In this document: positions 1 to 8,418 of the stretch, piece by piece
How the letters are laid out: every line of letters begins with the position of its first letter
How positions within the stretch are numbered: the stretch's first letter is position 1
Source: DASTPP01 sp035762175
GTDB lineage: Bacteria > Myxococcota_A > Polyangia > Polyangiales > Polyangiaceae
Direction of reading: 5' to 3'
Length of the DNA: 64,000 nt
Assembly: GCA_035762175.1 (NCBI GenBank)
Contig: DASTPP010000171.1
Location: 1-64,000 of the forward strand
Notes under the pieces: model-generated
Databases searched by the model: none
Told to the model about the DNA's origin: nothing
The model's input: the letters and a program-made list of their open reading frames with translations, nothing else
Translations under genes and position numbers: made by a program

Positions 1-2
1 AA

Positions 3-551
3 GAGCAGCGCCAGCGCGAAGAGCAGGCGCGGCTCGAGGCGATCCGGGCCGCCGAGATCGAGCGGCAGCGGGTCGAGGCCGAGCAGCGGGCGCGGCTCGA
101 GGCGCAGCAGCAGCAGCTCGCGCACGCCCAGCAGCTCGAGCAGATTCGGCAAGATCAAGGCAAGAAGAAGCTGCGGCTCATCGCCGGCGGCGCCGCCGGC
201 CTCTTCGTGCTCGCGTCCGTCATCGGCATCGTGACCTTCGTCAACCTGCAAGACCGCGCCAAGGAGCAAGAGGCCGCGCGCATCGCGGCGGTCAAGCAGG
301 CCGAAGCCGAGCAGGCGCGCGCCCGCGCCGAGGTGCAGAAGGCCCTCGCCGACATCGCCGCGCTGCAAGAGCAGCTCCACAAGACGACGAACGAGGTCGA
401 GCGGCAGCGGCTCGAGAAGCAGATCAAAGAGATGAACCAGCGCGTGCCGGGCCCGGGCGGCCCGGCGAGAAAGCCCGGCGCGGGGGCGCCCGCCGCGACG
501 GGCAAAGACAAAGACTGCCCGCCCGGCTCGATGGACCCGATGTGCGGCTAA
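3..551 (+). CDS. C-terminal part of a coiled-coil, single-pass membrane protein (5' end outside window)
   Basis: The frame is open from the first bases of the window, so the start lies outside. The visible 182 residues have three parts. First is a charged Glu/Gln/Arg/Ala-rich helix of about 50 residues with heptad character. Then comes one hydrophobic segment (from about base 180 to 245, LIAGGAAGLFVLASVIGIV). A second long Lys/Glu/Gln coiled coil follows, and the protein ends in a Gly/Pro-rich tail with a terminal pair of cysteines (CPPGSMDPMCG). The layout, cytoplasmic-type coil, one membrane pass, second coil, suggests a membrane-anchored structural or scaffold protein. I do not recognise the family and infer no function. 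The pyrF start lies 7 bases after the stop, so the two may be cotranscribed. Confidence 0.75.
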   Translation, partial: EQRQREEQARLEAIRAAEIERQRVEAEQRARLEAQQQQLAHAQQLEQIRQDQGKKKLRLIAGGAAGLFVLASVIGIVTFVNLQDRAKEQEAARIAAVKQAEAEQARARAEVQKALADIAALQEQLHKTTNEVERQRLEKQIKEMNQRVPGPGGPARKPGAGAPAATGKDKDCPPGSMDPMCG

Positions 552-558
552 GGCCCGC

Positions 559-1302
559 GTGAGCGACGCCGATCAGGCGGCCCTCGCCGCCCTCTGCCTC
601 GCCGTCGACGCGCCCTCGCTCGACGAGGCGCGCCGCTGGGCCGAGCCCCTCGCCGGGCAGGTCGGCGTGCTCAAGATCGGCCTCGAGCTCTTCACGCGCG
701 AAGGGCCCGCCGCCGTCGCCTGGGCGCGCTCGCTCGGGCGCGACGTCTTTCTCGACCTCAAGCTGCACGACATACCCCAGACCGTCGAGCGCGCCGTCGC
801 CTCGGCCTCCGCGCTGGGCGCGCGCTTTCTCACCCTGCACGCCTCGGGCGGCGCCGCCATGCTCGAGCGCGCCGCCCGCCGCGCGCGGGGCGAGGGCGCG
901 GGCCTGCGCCTGCTCGCCATCACCGTGCTTACCTCGCTCGACGGGAGCGATCTCGCCGCGATCGGCGTGCCCCGCTCGCCCGGCGACCACGCCCTCGCCC
1001 TCGCCCGCCTGGCGCGCGAGGCCGGCGTCGAGGGCTTCGTCTGCTCGGGCGCCGAGGTCGGCGCGCTGCGGGGCGCGCTGCCCGACGCCTTCCTCGTCAC
1101 CCCCGGCGTGCGGCCCCGGGGCGCCCGCGACGCCGCCGACGACCAGCGCCGCGTCGTCACGGCCGAAGAGGCCGTCGCCGCCGGCTCCGATCTCGTCGTC
1201 GTCGGGCGCCCCCTGCGCGACGCCCTCGACCCCGAGGCCGCCGCCCGCGCCCTGCGCGCCGACATCGCCGCCGGCCTCGCCCGCCGGCGCTGCCCCTCGT
1301 AA
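559..1302 (+). CDS. pyrF: Orotidine 5'-phosphate decarboxylase
   Basis: Catalyses decarboxylation of OMP to UMP, the last step of de novo pyrimidine synthesis, in the cytoplasm. The 247-residue product has the usual length for the bacterial short-form TIM-barrel enzyme. The catalytic Lys/Asp motif DLKLHDIPQTV is at residues 66-76, with the substrate-binding LAVDAP near residue 14. The phosphate-binding end of the barrel is seen in TPGVRP and VVVGRPL. The start is GTG at 559, seven bases after the stop of the upstream gene; no stronger start lies closer to the first conserved strand. The stop codon lies inside the first unit of an imperfect tandem repeat that fills the following 230 bases. Assignment is firm. 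Confidence 0.95.
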   Translation: MSDADQAALAALCLAVDAPSLDEARRWAEPLAGQVGVLKIGLELFTREGPAAVAWARSLGRDVFLDLKLHDIPQTVERAVASASALGARFLTLHASGGAAMLERAARRARGEGAGLRLLAITVLTSLDGSDLAAIGVPRSPGDHALALARLAREAGVEGFVCSGAEVGALRGALPDAFLVTPGVRPRGARDAADDQRRVVTAEEAVAAGSDLVVVGRPLRDALDPEAAARALRADIAAGLARRRCPS

Positions 1303-1530
1303 GCCGCCCCGGCCCCGCGCGCGACGCAGATGCCCTCGTCAGCCGCGCCTCCCCCCGGGCGACGACGCCCCTCGTCAGCCGCGCCTCCCCCGGGCGACGA
1401 CGCCTCTCGTAAGCCGCCCCGGCCCCACGCGCCGCCCTGTACCGCCCCGGCCCCGCGCGCCGCCCTGTAAGCCGTCCCGGCCCCGCGCGTCGCCCTCGTC
1501 AAGGGCCCCCGGCCCCGCCCCGAGCGCCGT
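1288..1530 (+). repeat. Imperfect 28-36 bp tandem repeats starting at the pyrF stop codon
   Basis: About seven degenerate copies of a unit resembling CCCTCGTAAGCCGCCCCGGC followed by CCCGCGCGCGACG run from the last codons of pyrF to just before rlmB. Some units retain CGTAAG, others carry CGTCAG. The first unit contains the genuine pyrF stop codon, so the 3' end of the gene including its stop appears to have been copied downstream. No start codon with a convincing reading frame lies in the array. It fills the whole pyrF-rlmB gap; I see no terminator with a T-run in it. Confidence 0.8.
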
Positions 1531-1568
1531 TGTTGGTCGCCGGCGCGCGCCCGACCCATGATGGCCGG

Positions 1569-2297
1569 GTGCAACGACTCGTCTATGGCCTGCAACCTGT
1601 CCGCGAGGCCCTGCGCGCCCACGGCACCTCCGTCGCCCGCGTCCTGCTCGAGGCCGGCACCTCGCCCACCCTCGCCGCGCTCGAGCGCTTCGCCCGCGAC
1701 CGGGGCGTGCCGGTCGAGCGCGTCGGCCGCGCCGCCCTCGACCGCCTGACCGAGGGCGGACGCCACCAGGGTGTCGCCGCCGACGCCCCGCCCCTACGCC
1801 TGCTCGAGCTCGATGAGGTGCTCGCCGGCGACGATCTGCTCGCCATCGCTCTCGATGAGGTCCAAGATCCGCAGAACTTCGGCGCCGTCATCCGCAGCGC
1901 CGTCGCGCTCGCCAACGCCCCCATCCTCTGGGGCGAGCACGCGAGCGCGCCGCTGACCCCGGCGACCTTCCGGGCCTCGGCCGGCGCCGTCGAGCACGCC
2001 CGCCTGGTGCGCGTCCGATCGCTGCGCGGCGCGCTCGCCGAGGCCAAGGAGGCCGCCGCCCAGGTCATCGCGCTCGACGCCAGCGCCGAGGCCGACCTGT
2101 CCGAGCTCGACTTGCGCCTCTCGACCGTGCTCGTCATCGGCTCCGAGGGCCAGGGCGTGCGCAAGGGCGTGCGGGCCGAGGCGAGCGCCCTCGCCAGGCT
2201 GCCGATGCGGGGGCCCCTCGCCAGCCTCAACGCGTCGGTCGCCGCCGCGCTCGCGCTCTACGAAGCGCTCAGGCAGCGTCAGGCAAAAGGTCAGTGA
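1569..2297 (+). CDS. rlmB: TrmH/SpoU-family 23S rRNA 2'-O-methyltransferase (RlmB-like)
   Basis: SPOUT-class methyltransferase, expected to 2'-O-methylate a guanosine in the peptidyl-transferase loop of 23S rRNA using S-adenosylmethionine. The N-terminal substrate-binding domain begins RLVYGLQPVREALRAHG, the usual RlmB opening. The three SPOUT motifs follow in order: LDEVQDPQNFGAVIRSA (with the catalytic Asn-Phe-Gly-Ala-x-x-Arg), VIGSEGQGVR, and LASLNASVAAALALYEALR at the C-terminus forming the trefoil knot. I chose GTG at 1569 because it places the start three residues before the conserved RLVYG. An in-frame TTG at 1530 would add a poorly conserved 13-residue extension reaching into the upstream repeats. 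Other TrmH paralogues cannot be fully excluded, but the N-terminal domain favours RlmB. Confidence 0.9.
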   Translation: MQRLVYGLQPVREALRAHGTSVARVLLEAGTSPTLAALERFARDRGVPVERVGRAALDRLTEGGRHQGVAADAPPLRLLELDEVLAGDDLLAIALDEVQDPQNFGAVIRSAVALANAPILWGEHASAPLTPATFRASAGAVEHARLVRVRSLRGALAEAKEAAAQVIALDASAEADLSELDLRLSTVLVIGSEGQGVRKGVRAEASALARLPMRGPLASLNASVAAALALYEALRQRQAKGQ

Positions 2298-3019
2298 ATT
2301 CATGGTCTCGGGCCTGATATCGAAGGTACTTCTTGAACATGCCTTCCCTACCTTTGCCCGCCTGGGCGCACGTTCAGAGCTTGGGCCGGTGCGTTCCATT
2401 CAATGGACGGGCCTGTCGGCCCCCCAGCGCGCCGGCAAAGCGAAGAGATTTCGACGAGTTGGAAGGCAACACTTGGGTGTCAGCTTCGTGTCTGTCCCGC
2501 CTCCTTCACCCCCCACGTGAGGCCTTGAGCGAGAGGTCGGTGGGGGCGAAAACGAGCCGTTTCTGGCGAGCGTGCAACGAAGGCAGAACGCGGGCGGAGA
2601 GGGCGGCCCGCGCGCGGGGCAAAACGCCACGTGGCGCAGATCGCCTCACCGGCGGGGGGTGCTTTCTGGGTGGCCTTGTGTGCATACAAGCTCACCCTTC
2701 GACGCAAGCGATCGGGCTGCTCGGGCCGGGTGTTTGAAAACTGAACTCCCCCGGCGTGCCGGGCCTCGGGGGGCGAGACCAAGCGCCACGACAGGTGCCG
2801 CGCTTCGAGCCTGTAGAGCCTAGAAAACGCGCTTCGGCCCGGGCTGCTCGAGCTCTGCGGGGGGCGTTGCGCTCGGCGCTACCGGTGGTCGAGGCACCTG
2901 CCCTTACCCGCGCGGCAGGGCGTTCGGAGGCCGGCGCGTCAAGGCCTTTCTTGCGTCGCGTGAGGCCGCGAGCGGGCGCTTATTTCTATTGAATCGAACA
3001 TACCCCCATTTCGACCCGA
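2298..3019. other. Gene-free stretch, about 720 bp
   Basis: Lies between convergent rlmB and the cysteine desulfurase. Both flanking genes end here, so no promoter is required. It has more A/T-containing runs than the rest of the window (for example TTTGAAAAC near 2731 and CTTATTTCTATTGAATCG near 2980). Short open frames on both strands show no signature motif and no consistent codon bias. I looked for tRNA arms, the conserved RNase P and tmRNA segments and SRP hairpins and found none. It may hold a decayed gene or an unrecognised RNA; nothing specific can be claimed. Confidence 0.5.
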
Positions 3020-3037
3020 TTGAACCGATGGGTTCAA
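3020..3037 (-). terminator. Small hairpin at the cysteine desulfurase stop
   Basis: TTGAACC-GATG-GGTTCAA is a perfect 7-bp stem with a 4-base loop and overlaps the stop codon at 3034-3036. It has no following T-run, so a rho-independent role is weakly supported. Confidence 0.3.
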
Positions 3038-4200
3038 GTGGTGCGGGCGGTCGACGGGGGCCCGGCGCGGCGTCCGATGATGAGCGCGAGGGCGTCGACG
3101 AAGGCGTCGACGTCGGCCGGCTGCGAGGTCTCGCCGAGCGAGACGCGGAGCGAAGAGCGGGCGCGGGCCTCGCCCACGAGCGCGACGATGGCGGGCGAGG
3201 GCTCGGCGGTGCCGGCCGCGCAGGCGCTGCCGCTCGACACGCAGACGCCCTCGAGATCGAGCGCGGCGGCGAGCTCGTCGCCGGCCCAGCCGCCGACGAG
3301 CAGGTGCGAGACGTGCGGGGCGCGCCGGCCGACGGGGGTCGGCTCGATGGCGACGCCGAGGCGGCGCCCGGCCTCGAGGGTGCGGGCCTCGAGCGCGTCG
3401 CGCAAGGGGGCGAGGGCGGCGTAGCGCTCGGGCCCGCCCTCGAGGGCGCGGCGGGCGGCGGCGCCGAAGCCGGCGACGGCGACGGCGTCGAGGGTGCCGG
3501 GGCGCAGGCCGCGCTCCTGGCTGCCGCCGCGCAAGATGGGGCGGGCGTTGACGCCGGGGCGGGTGACGAGGGCGCCGACGCCCTTGGGGCCGCGCAGTTT
3601 GTGCGCCGCGAGGGCGGTCGTGTGGCCGCCGCGCCAGAGGGCGTGCGGCACGCGCCCGGCGGCCTGCACGGCGTCGACGTGCACCTCGGCGCCGAGGGCC
3701 TCGGCGCGCGCGACGAGGGCGGCGACGTCTTGGACGGCGCCGGTCTCGTGGTGCACGGCGTGCAGCGCGACGAGGGCGGGGCGGCCGGGGGGGCGGCGCG
3801 AGAGCGCGAGGGCGAGGGCGTCGGGCGTGATGGCGCCGCCCGGCGCGGGCTCGAGCCAGGCGAGCTCGACGGCGCCGCGGCGCGCGAGCTCTTCGGCGAA
3901 GGCGACGACGCTCGGGTGCTCGAGGCGGCTCGTGACGAGCAGGCCGGGCGCGCCGCCGAAGGGGCGGGCGAGGCCGAGGTTGTTCGCCTCGGTGCCGCCG
4001 GAGGTGAAGACGACGTCGCGGGGGCTCTCGCCGGCGAGCCTCGCCACCGCCTCGCGCGCCTCGTCGACGAAGCGGCGCGCGGCGCGCCCGGCCGCGTGCA
4101 CGCTCGAGGGGTTGGCCCAGCCGAGGCGCGCGGCCTCGCGCATGGCCGCGAGCGCCTCGTCGCAGGGGGGCGTCGTGGCGTTGTGGTCGAGGTAGATCAC
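3034..4200 (-). CDS. Cysteine desulfurase (NifS/IscS family)
   Basis: PLP-dependent class V aminotransferase-fold enzyme that converts cysteine to alanine and passes persulfide sulfur to Fe-S cluster assembly or thio-cofactor synthesis. The 388 residues carry the full family signature: YLDHNATTPP at the N-terminus, SGGTEANNLG (65-75), LEHPSV with PLP-stacking His95, HVDAVQAAGR with Asp176 and Gln179, and AAHKLRGPKGVG with the PLP-binding Lys201. The mobile loop VSSGSACAAG holds the persulfide-forming Cys327. Start is GTG at 4200, giving the usual IYLD opening. No iscU, iscA or mnm genes are adjacent, so its sulfur acceptor is not shown by context. It could serve Fe-S assembly or tRNA thiolation. 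The downstream molybdenum hydroxylase needs Fe-S clusters, but it is 23 kb away. Confidence 0.93.
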   Translation of the reverse strand: MIYLDHNATTPPCDEALAAMREAARLGWANPSSVHAAGRAARRFVDEAREAVARLAGESPRDVVFTSGGTEANNLGLARPFGGAPGLLVTSRLEHPSVVAFAEELARRGAVELAWLEPAPGGAITPDALALALSRRPPGRPALVALHAVHHETGAVQDVAALVARAEALGAEVHVDAVQAAGRVPHALWRGGHTTALAAHKLRGPKGVGALVTRPGVNARPILRGGSQERGLRPGTLDAVAVAGFGAAARRALEGGPERYAALAPLRDALEARTLEAGRRLGVAIEPTPVGRRAPHVSHLLVGGWAGDELAAALDLEGVCVSSGSACAAGTAEPSPAIVALVGEARARSSLRVSLGETSQPADVDAFVDALALIIGRRAGPPSTARTT

Positions 4201-4296
4201 GCGCGGGGCGGGGCGGTCACCCGGGCGGCGGCGGGCGCGCGGAGGGCGAGGCTCGGGCGGGTCGTCAAGGCGTCGCGGGCGGAGGCCGGGGCCGGC

Positions 4297-5505
4297 TCAG
4301 GCGGGCTCGTCGGGGGCCTTCTTCGCGATGGTCAGCACGAAGACGGCGCCGTTGAGCAGCACGTTGCCGATGCGCAGCGGGCTCGAGGCGTCGAGGCGGA
4401 CCGAGCCGCCGAAGCCCTGCGCGACGCGCCGGACGATGGCGAGGCCGATGCCGACGCCGCCGTGCGCCCGGGTCGGCGAGGCGTCGCCCTGGAAGAAGGC
4501 GTCGAAGATGTGCTCGGCGTGCTCGGGCCGCACGCCCGGGCCGCTGTCGGCGACGACGACGTCGTACGACGCCTCGCGCGGCCGCACGCGGATGCCGACC
4601 GAGCCGCCTTCGGGGGTGAACTTGCAGGCGTTGTCGAGCAGCTGCGAGAGCGCGCGGCCGAGCCGGTCGGGGTCGCCGATGGCGGGCAGCGGGCCGGCGG
4701 GCAGGTCGAGCGCGAGGTTGTGGCGGCGCCGCTCGAGCTGCAGCTTCTCGCGCTCGACGGCGCGCCGGACGACGTCGCCGACGTCGTAGGGCCGCGTGAC
4801 GAAGCGCATCTTGCCCGTCTCGAGCCCCGTGACGTCGAGCAGGTTGTCGATGAGCGCGCGCAGCCGCCGCACGCAGTCGCTCATGCTCTCGAGGGCCTTG
4901 CGCTGGCCCTTGTGCAGGGGCCCCAGCTCTTCGTCGAGCAGGAGCTTGAGGTAGCCGACGACCGGCGTCATCGGCGTCGCCAGCTCGTGCGAGACGTTGC
5001 GGTAGAAGGCGGTGCGCGCCCGGTCCATCTCGACGAGGCGGGCGTTGGTGGCCGACAGCTCGGTCACCTTCGCCTCGAGGTGCGCGACGATCTGCTGGCT
5101 CTGGTGCCGCAGCCGCTCTTGCCTCGCCTCGGGGATCTGGCTCTCTTTCTGGCCGCCGAGGTAGCCCGCGACGGTGCGGGCGAAGCTGCGCGCGTCGATG
5201 GGCTTCTGCAGGTAGCCGTCGCAGCCGACCGCGAGGCTCGTGTCGCGATCGCCCTCGGCCGTGATGGCCACGATGGGCACGCCCGCGAGCGAGGGCTCGC
5301 CCCGCAGCCGCAGGGTCACCTCGTAGCCGTTGAGGTGGGGTATATTGATGTCGACCAAGATGAGGTCGGGCCGCTCGGTGCGCGCCAGCCGAATGCCCTC
5401 GAGCCCGTCGACCGCGTCGATCACCTCGAAGCCCTGGGCCGCCAAGAGCTTGCGAACGAGCAGGCGGTTGGTGGGGTCGTCTTCGATGTGAAGGATGCGC
5501 GCCAT
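4297..5505 (-). CDS. Response regulator-histidine kinase hybrid (REC-HisKA-HATPase)
   Basis: 402-residue soluble signalling protein. Residues 1-115 are a receiver domain: acidic Glu8/Asp9/Asp10, phosphoacceptor Asp52 in ILVDINIPHLNG, and Lys101 in LQKPID. A short coiled linker (about 125-160) leads to a dimerisation domain with phospho-His173 in NVSHELATPMTPVVGY. The ATPase domain has N-box LLDNACKFTPEGG, G1 box DSGPGV and G2 box GGVGIGLAIV, all intact. No membrane segment or PAS domain is present, so input probably comes through phosphorylation of the N-terminal receiver or a partner protein. This 'receiver first' layout is common in myxobacterial networks. Start is ATG at 5505, directly before the first strand of the receiver (ARILHIEDD). 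The frame continues upstream without conserved sequence, so the longer version is rejected. The stimulus is unknown. Confidence 0.92.
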   Translation of the reverse strand: MARILHIEDDPTNRLLVRKLLAAQGFEVIDAVDGLEGIRLARTERPDLILVDINIPHLNGYEVTLRLRGEPSLAGVPIVAITAEGDRDTSLAVGCDGYLQKPIDARSFARTVAGYLGGQKESQIPEARQERLRHQSQQIVAHLEAKVTELSATNARLVEMDRARTAFYRNVSHELATPMTPVVGYLKLLLDEELGPLHKGQRKALESMSDCVRRLRALIDNLLDVTGLETGKMRFVTRPYDVGDVVRRAVEREKLQLERRRHNLALDLPAGPLPAIGDPDRLGRALSQLLDNACKFTPEGGSVGIRVRPREASYDVVVADSGPGVRPEHAEHIFDAFFQGDASPTRAHGGVGIGLAIVRRVAQGFGGSVRLDASSPLRIGNVLLNGAVFVLTIAKKAPDEPA

Positions 5506-5661
5506 CTCTTGACCTATCGCTAGCCTATCTACCGCCCGGCGCAAAAGGGTGCCGACGCGGCGGCCCGGGCCGGCCGCGGCGGGGGGCCCCGGGCCGCCGG
5601 GCGCGAAAGGGCGTGCGCCGAGTTGCGGTCGGGGCCGCGTTCCGGGTAGGGTCGCGGCGCC

Positions 5662-8418
5662 ATGGTTGGTCCGCGCGTTTTGTGGCCCCTCTGCCTCGGG
5701 TTGACCCTCGCCGCCGGGTGCAGCGATCTGACCGCTCCGCACGAAGAGCGCGTCACCGCGCTCCCCGAGCCCCCCGCCCCTGCGGCCCGGCCGGCGGCCG
5801 AAGCGGCCTCGGCCCAGGCGCCGCCGCCGGCGCCCTCGCCCTCGCCCTCGCCCGAGGTCGCCCACGTGCTCATCGCGTACAAGGGCGCCAAGAACGCGCC
5901 CGCCAAGGCGACGCGCACCAAAGAGCAGGCGCGCAAGCTCGCCGAAGATCTCGCCAAGCGCGCGGCCAAAGAAGACTTCGCCGCGCTCGCCAAGCGCACG
6001 TCCGACGACGCCGCGACCGCGCCCAAGGGCGGCAGCCTCGGCGCCCTCACCGCGTCGTCGGCCCCGAAGCCCCTTTACGACGCGGCCGCCGCCCTCGCCC
6101 CGGGCGCCGTGTCGGCGGTCGTCGAGACCGACGCGGGCTTTCATATCCTCAAGCGCCCCGCCGCCCCCGGCAGCGCCCCGCCGACGCCCGCCCACGCCGG
6201 GTCGGCCAAGCCGCCCACGACGGCGCCCAGGCCCTCCGCCGGCCCCCCCGTACGGCCCACCATCCCCCCGCCGCCGCCGCGCCCCACGCCCCCTCCGCCC
6301 CGCCCCAAGGCGCCCGGCGGCTCTCGCTTATCCCTCGAGCCTCCCCGGCCGAACCTCGGCCTTGACCCAGCAGGGGCCATGACGGGCTCACGCCCTCGGG
6401 GCGTCTCGGTCGGCACCAACGACGAAACCGCCCTCGCCCCGGAGGTCACCGGCCTCCCGCGGGGCGCCGCCCCGGAGGTCGCCAGCCCCCCACGCGCCTG
6501 CGCCCCGGAGGTCGCCAGCCCCCCACGCGCCCCCGCCCACGAGGGCGCTCGTGACCGGCGCGCCTTGGCCCTGCAGGCCGCGGCGGCGCTCGCCACCGGG
6601 GGCCTCTACGCCGCTGCCTTCGGCGCGAGGCCCGGCACCGCCTCTCTCGCGCTCCTCGCGCTCGTCGCGTATGCCCCGCTCTTCGCCGCGCTCGATGGCG
6701 TCCGCTCCCCCGCGCGCACGATCGCGCTGGGCTGGGCCGCGGGCGCCTTCGCCTGCGCGCTCGGCTTCGCCTGGCTCCTCGCGCCGATGCGCGGCATAGG
6801 CGGGCTCGCCCTGCCCTTCGCCCTCGCCCTCTACGCGCCCTTCGTGGCGCTCGAAGCCCTGCGCTTCGCCGCTCACGCCGGCCTCGCCCTCGCCCTTCGC
6901 CGCTGGGCGGCCAGCAGCCCCGGCGTCGCCTTCGCGCTCGCCTTCGCGCTGAGCGAGCGCTTCACGCCTGCCATCATCCCGTGGGATTTCGCCGCCGCCC
7001 TCGTCGATCTGCCGCCCACCCTCGCGCTCGCGCCCTGGCTCGGGCCCGTCGGCGCGGCCCTCGGCGCCGTCGCCTGCAACGCGGCCCTGCTCGAGCTCGC
7101 CTCGCACCTGCGAAGCCGCCGGGGCGAAGCGGCCGCCGCCCCCGGCGCCGCGCCCGCGCACCCCTGCAGCCCGCGCCACCGAGCGGCCGGCGCCCTCCGC
7201 CGCGCCCCGGCGTGGCTGGGCCTGGCGGGCGCGCTCGCGTCGTCCGGTTGGCTCGCGCCGACGCGCGACATCGAAGCGCCGCTGCATCGGCACGACGCCG
7301 CCGAAGCCGCGCCGCGTCGGCGCGACGACGCCGAAGCGCCGCTGCCTTGGGGCGACGACGCCGAAGCCCCGCCGCGTTCGCGCCCCGATGCCGCAGCCCC
7401 GCCGCGTTCGCGCCCCGATGCCGCAGCCCCGCCGCGCTCGCGAGAAGGCAGCGAGGCTGCCCGCCCCTTGCGCGTCGGCGTCGTGCAGGCGCCGAGTGTC
7501 GCGGGCGGGGGCGCCGTCGACCCCATCTTCGCTTGGCGGCGCCTCCTCGAGCTGCACCGCGAGGCAAGGTTGCGAGGCGCAACCATCGTCGCGCTGGGCG
7601 AGGGCGCGCTGCCCTTCGAGCTCACGGCCGGCGAGCTCGCCGACGGCGCGGGGCCGCTCTACGGCGCGGCCTTTGGCGTACCGACGCTCGTCGGCGCCGT
7701 CGTGCGCGGGGCGAGCGACGCCGCGGCGCCCGAGGCCGAGGCCCCTTCGCGCCGCGCCGCGGCGCCCGAGGCCGAGGCCCCTTCGCGCCGCGCCGCGCGC
7801 GCCGGGGAGACCGCTTCGCACCGCGCACAGGCCCCGACCAACAGCGTGCTCGCCTTCAGCAGTGCGGGCCTCGTCGGTCGCTACGACAAGGCCACGCTCT
7901 TGCCGTTCAGCGAGTACCTGCCCTTCGAGGAGCGCCTGCCCTGGCTGCGCGCGCTCTCGCCGGCCTCGGGCCGCTTCCGGCCGGGCCGCGGCGGCGAGCC
8001 CTTTCGCCTCGCGGGACGCACGCTCGCGCCTTCGATCTGCTTCGAAGATCTCTTCGCCCGGGCCGGGCGCGAGGCGGCGTCGGCCCCGGGGGTCGAGGCC
8101 CTGTTCAACGCGACGAACGACGGCTGGTTCGGCGACACGAGCGAGCCCTGGGTGCACCTCGCGCACGCCCGCTTGCGGGCCGCCGAGGCCGCGCGGCCGC
8201 TGATCCGCGCCGCGACGACCGGCCCCTCGGCCCTCATCGACGCGCGCGGCCGCGTCGTCGCCCTCGCCGAGCCCTTCCGCGACGCCGTGCTCGTCGCCGA
8301 CCTCCGCCCCTCGCCGGGCGCGCCGACCTTCTACGCCCGCTGGGGCGATCTCGCCTGGGTCATCGCCCTCACCGCGGCGGCCCTCGCGGCCGGAAAAGGC
8401 GCATCGAGAAGCCCTTAG
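5662..8418 (+). CDS. lnt: Parvulin-type lipoprotein fused to apolipoprotein N-acyltransferase (Lnt)
   Basis: One open frame of 918 residues encodes two envelope proteins. Residues 1-20 form a signal peptide ending in LAAGC, a lipobox-like site. Residues about 65-165 are a PpiC-like parvulin domain (VAHVLIAYKGA, FAALAKRTSDD, GGSLGAL, VVETDAGFHILKR). A 150-residue Pro/Ala-rich linker with a 33-bp in-frame duplication follows. From about residue 300 to the end is Lnt: several membrane helices, then a nitrilase-like domain with Glu in VALGEGALP, Lys in YDKATLLPFSEYLPFE and catalytic Cys in SICFEDLF, then NATNDGWFG and a last helix. Lnt adds the third acyl chain to lipoproteins. An in-frame ATG at 6379 could start Lnt alone, but no stop separates the parts. 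Whether the chain is cleaved, internally initiated or truly bifunctional cannot be told from sequence. Confidence 0.87.
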   Translation: MVGPRVLWPLCLGLTLAAGCSDLTAPHEERVTALPEPPAPAARPAAEAASAQAPPPAPSPSPSPEVAHVLIAYKGAKNAPAKATRTKEQARKLAEDLAKRAAKEDFAALAKRTSDDAATAPKGGSLGALTASSAPKPLYDAAAALAPGAVSAVVETDAGFHILKRPAAPGSAPPTPAHAGSAKPPTTAPRPSAGPPVRPTIPPPPPRPTPPPPRPKAPGGSRLSLEPPRPNLGLDPAGAMTGSRPRGVSVGTNDETALAPEVTGLPRGAAPEVASPPRACAPEVASPPRAPAHEGARDRRALALQAAAALATGGLYAAAFGARPGTASLALLALVAYAPLFAALDGVRSPARTIALGWAAGAFACALGFAWLLAPMRGIGGLALPFALALYAPFVALEALRFAAHAGLALALRRWAASSPGVAFALAFALSERFTPAIIPWDFAAALVDLPPTLALAPWLGPVGAALGAVACNAALLELASHLRSRRGEAAAAPGAAPAHPCSPRHRAAGALRRAPAWLGLAGALASSGWLAPTRDIEAPLHRHDAAEAAPRRRDDAEAPLPWGDDAEAPPRSRPDAAAPPRSRPDAAAPPRSREGSEAARPLRVGVVQAPSVAGGGAVDPIFAWRRLLELHREARLRGATIVALGEGALPFELTAGELADGAGPLYGAAFGVPTLVGAVVRGASDAAAPEAEAPSRRAAAPEAEAPSRRAARAGETASHRAQAPTNSVLAFSSAGLVGRYDKATLLPFSEYLPFEERLPWLRALSPASGRFRPGRGGEPFRLAGRTLAPSICFEDLFARAGREAASAPGVEALFNATNDGWFGDTSEPWVHLAHARLRAAEAARPLIRAATTGPSALIDARGRVVALAEPFRDAVLVADLRPSPGAPTFYARWGDLAWVIALTAAALAAGKGASRSP
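6469..7795 (+). repeat. Three in-frame tandem duplications inside the parvulin-Lnt gene
   Basis: A 33-bp unit is repeated at 6469 and 6502 (encoding APEVASPPRA plus one residue). A 30-bp unit is repeated at 7381 and 7411 (RPDAAAPPRS). A 36-bp unit is repeated at 7723 and 7759 (APEAEAPSRRAA). All unit lengths are multiples of three, so the frame is kept. All three lie in linkers or surface loops and not in catalytic segments, consistent with recent slippage or unequal exchange tolerated in low-complexity regions. Confidence 0.85.

Noticed and set aside
2725..2745. Shared GTTTGAAAAC segment at about 2731 and 10176
   Set aside because: Only about ten bases in common; likely chance in an A/T-rich patch.
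3020..3040. tRNA T-arm-like GGTTCAA
   Set aside because: No acceptor stem, anticodon arm or D-arm at the right spacing; it is a simple short palindrome at a gene end.
2989..5523. 844-residue plus-strand open frame
   Set aside because: Antisense to the cysteine desulfurase and the histidine kinase; no recognisable motif.
4297..6195. Histidine kinase start upstream at 6195
   Set aside because: The extra 230 residues are Arg/Gly-rich and antisense to the parvulin domain; ATG at 5505 begins the receiver domain.
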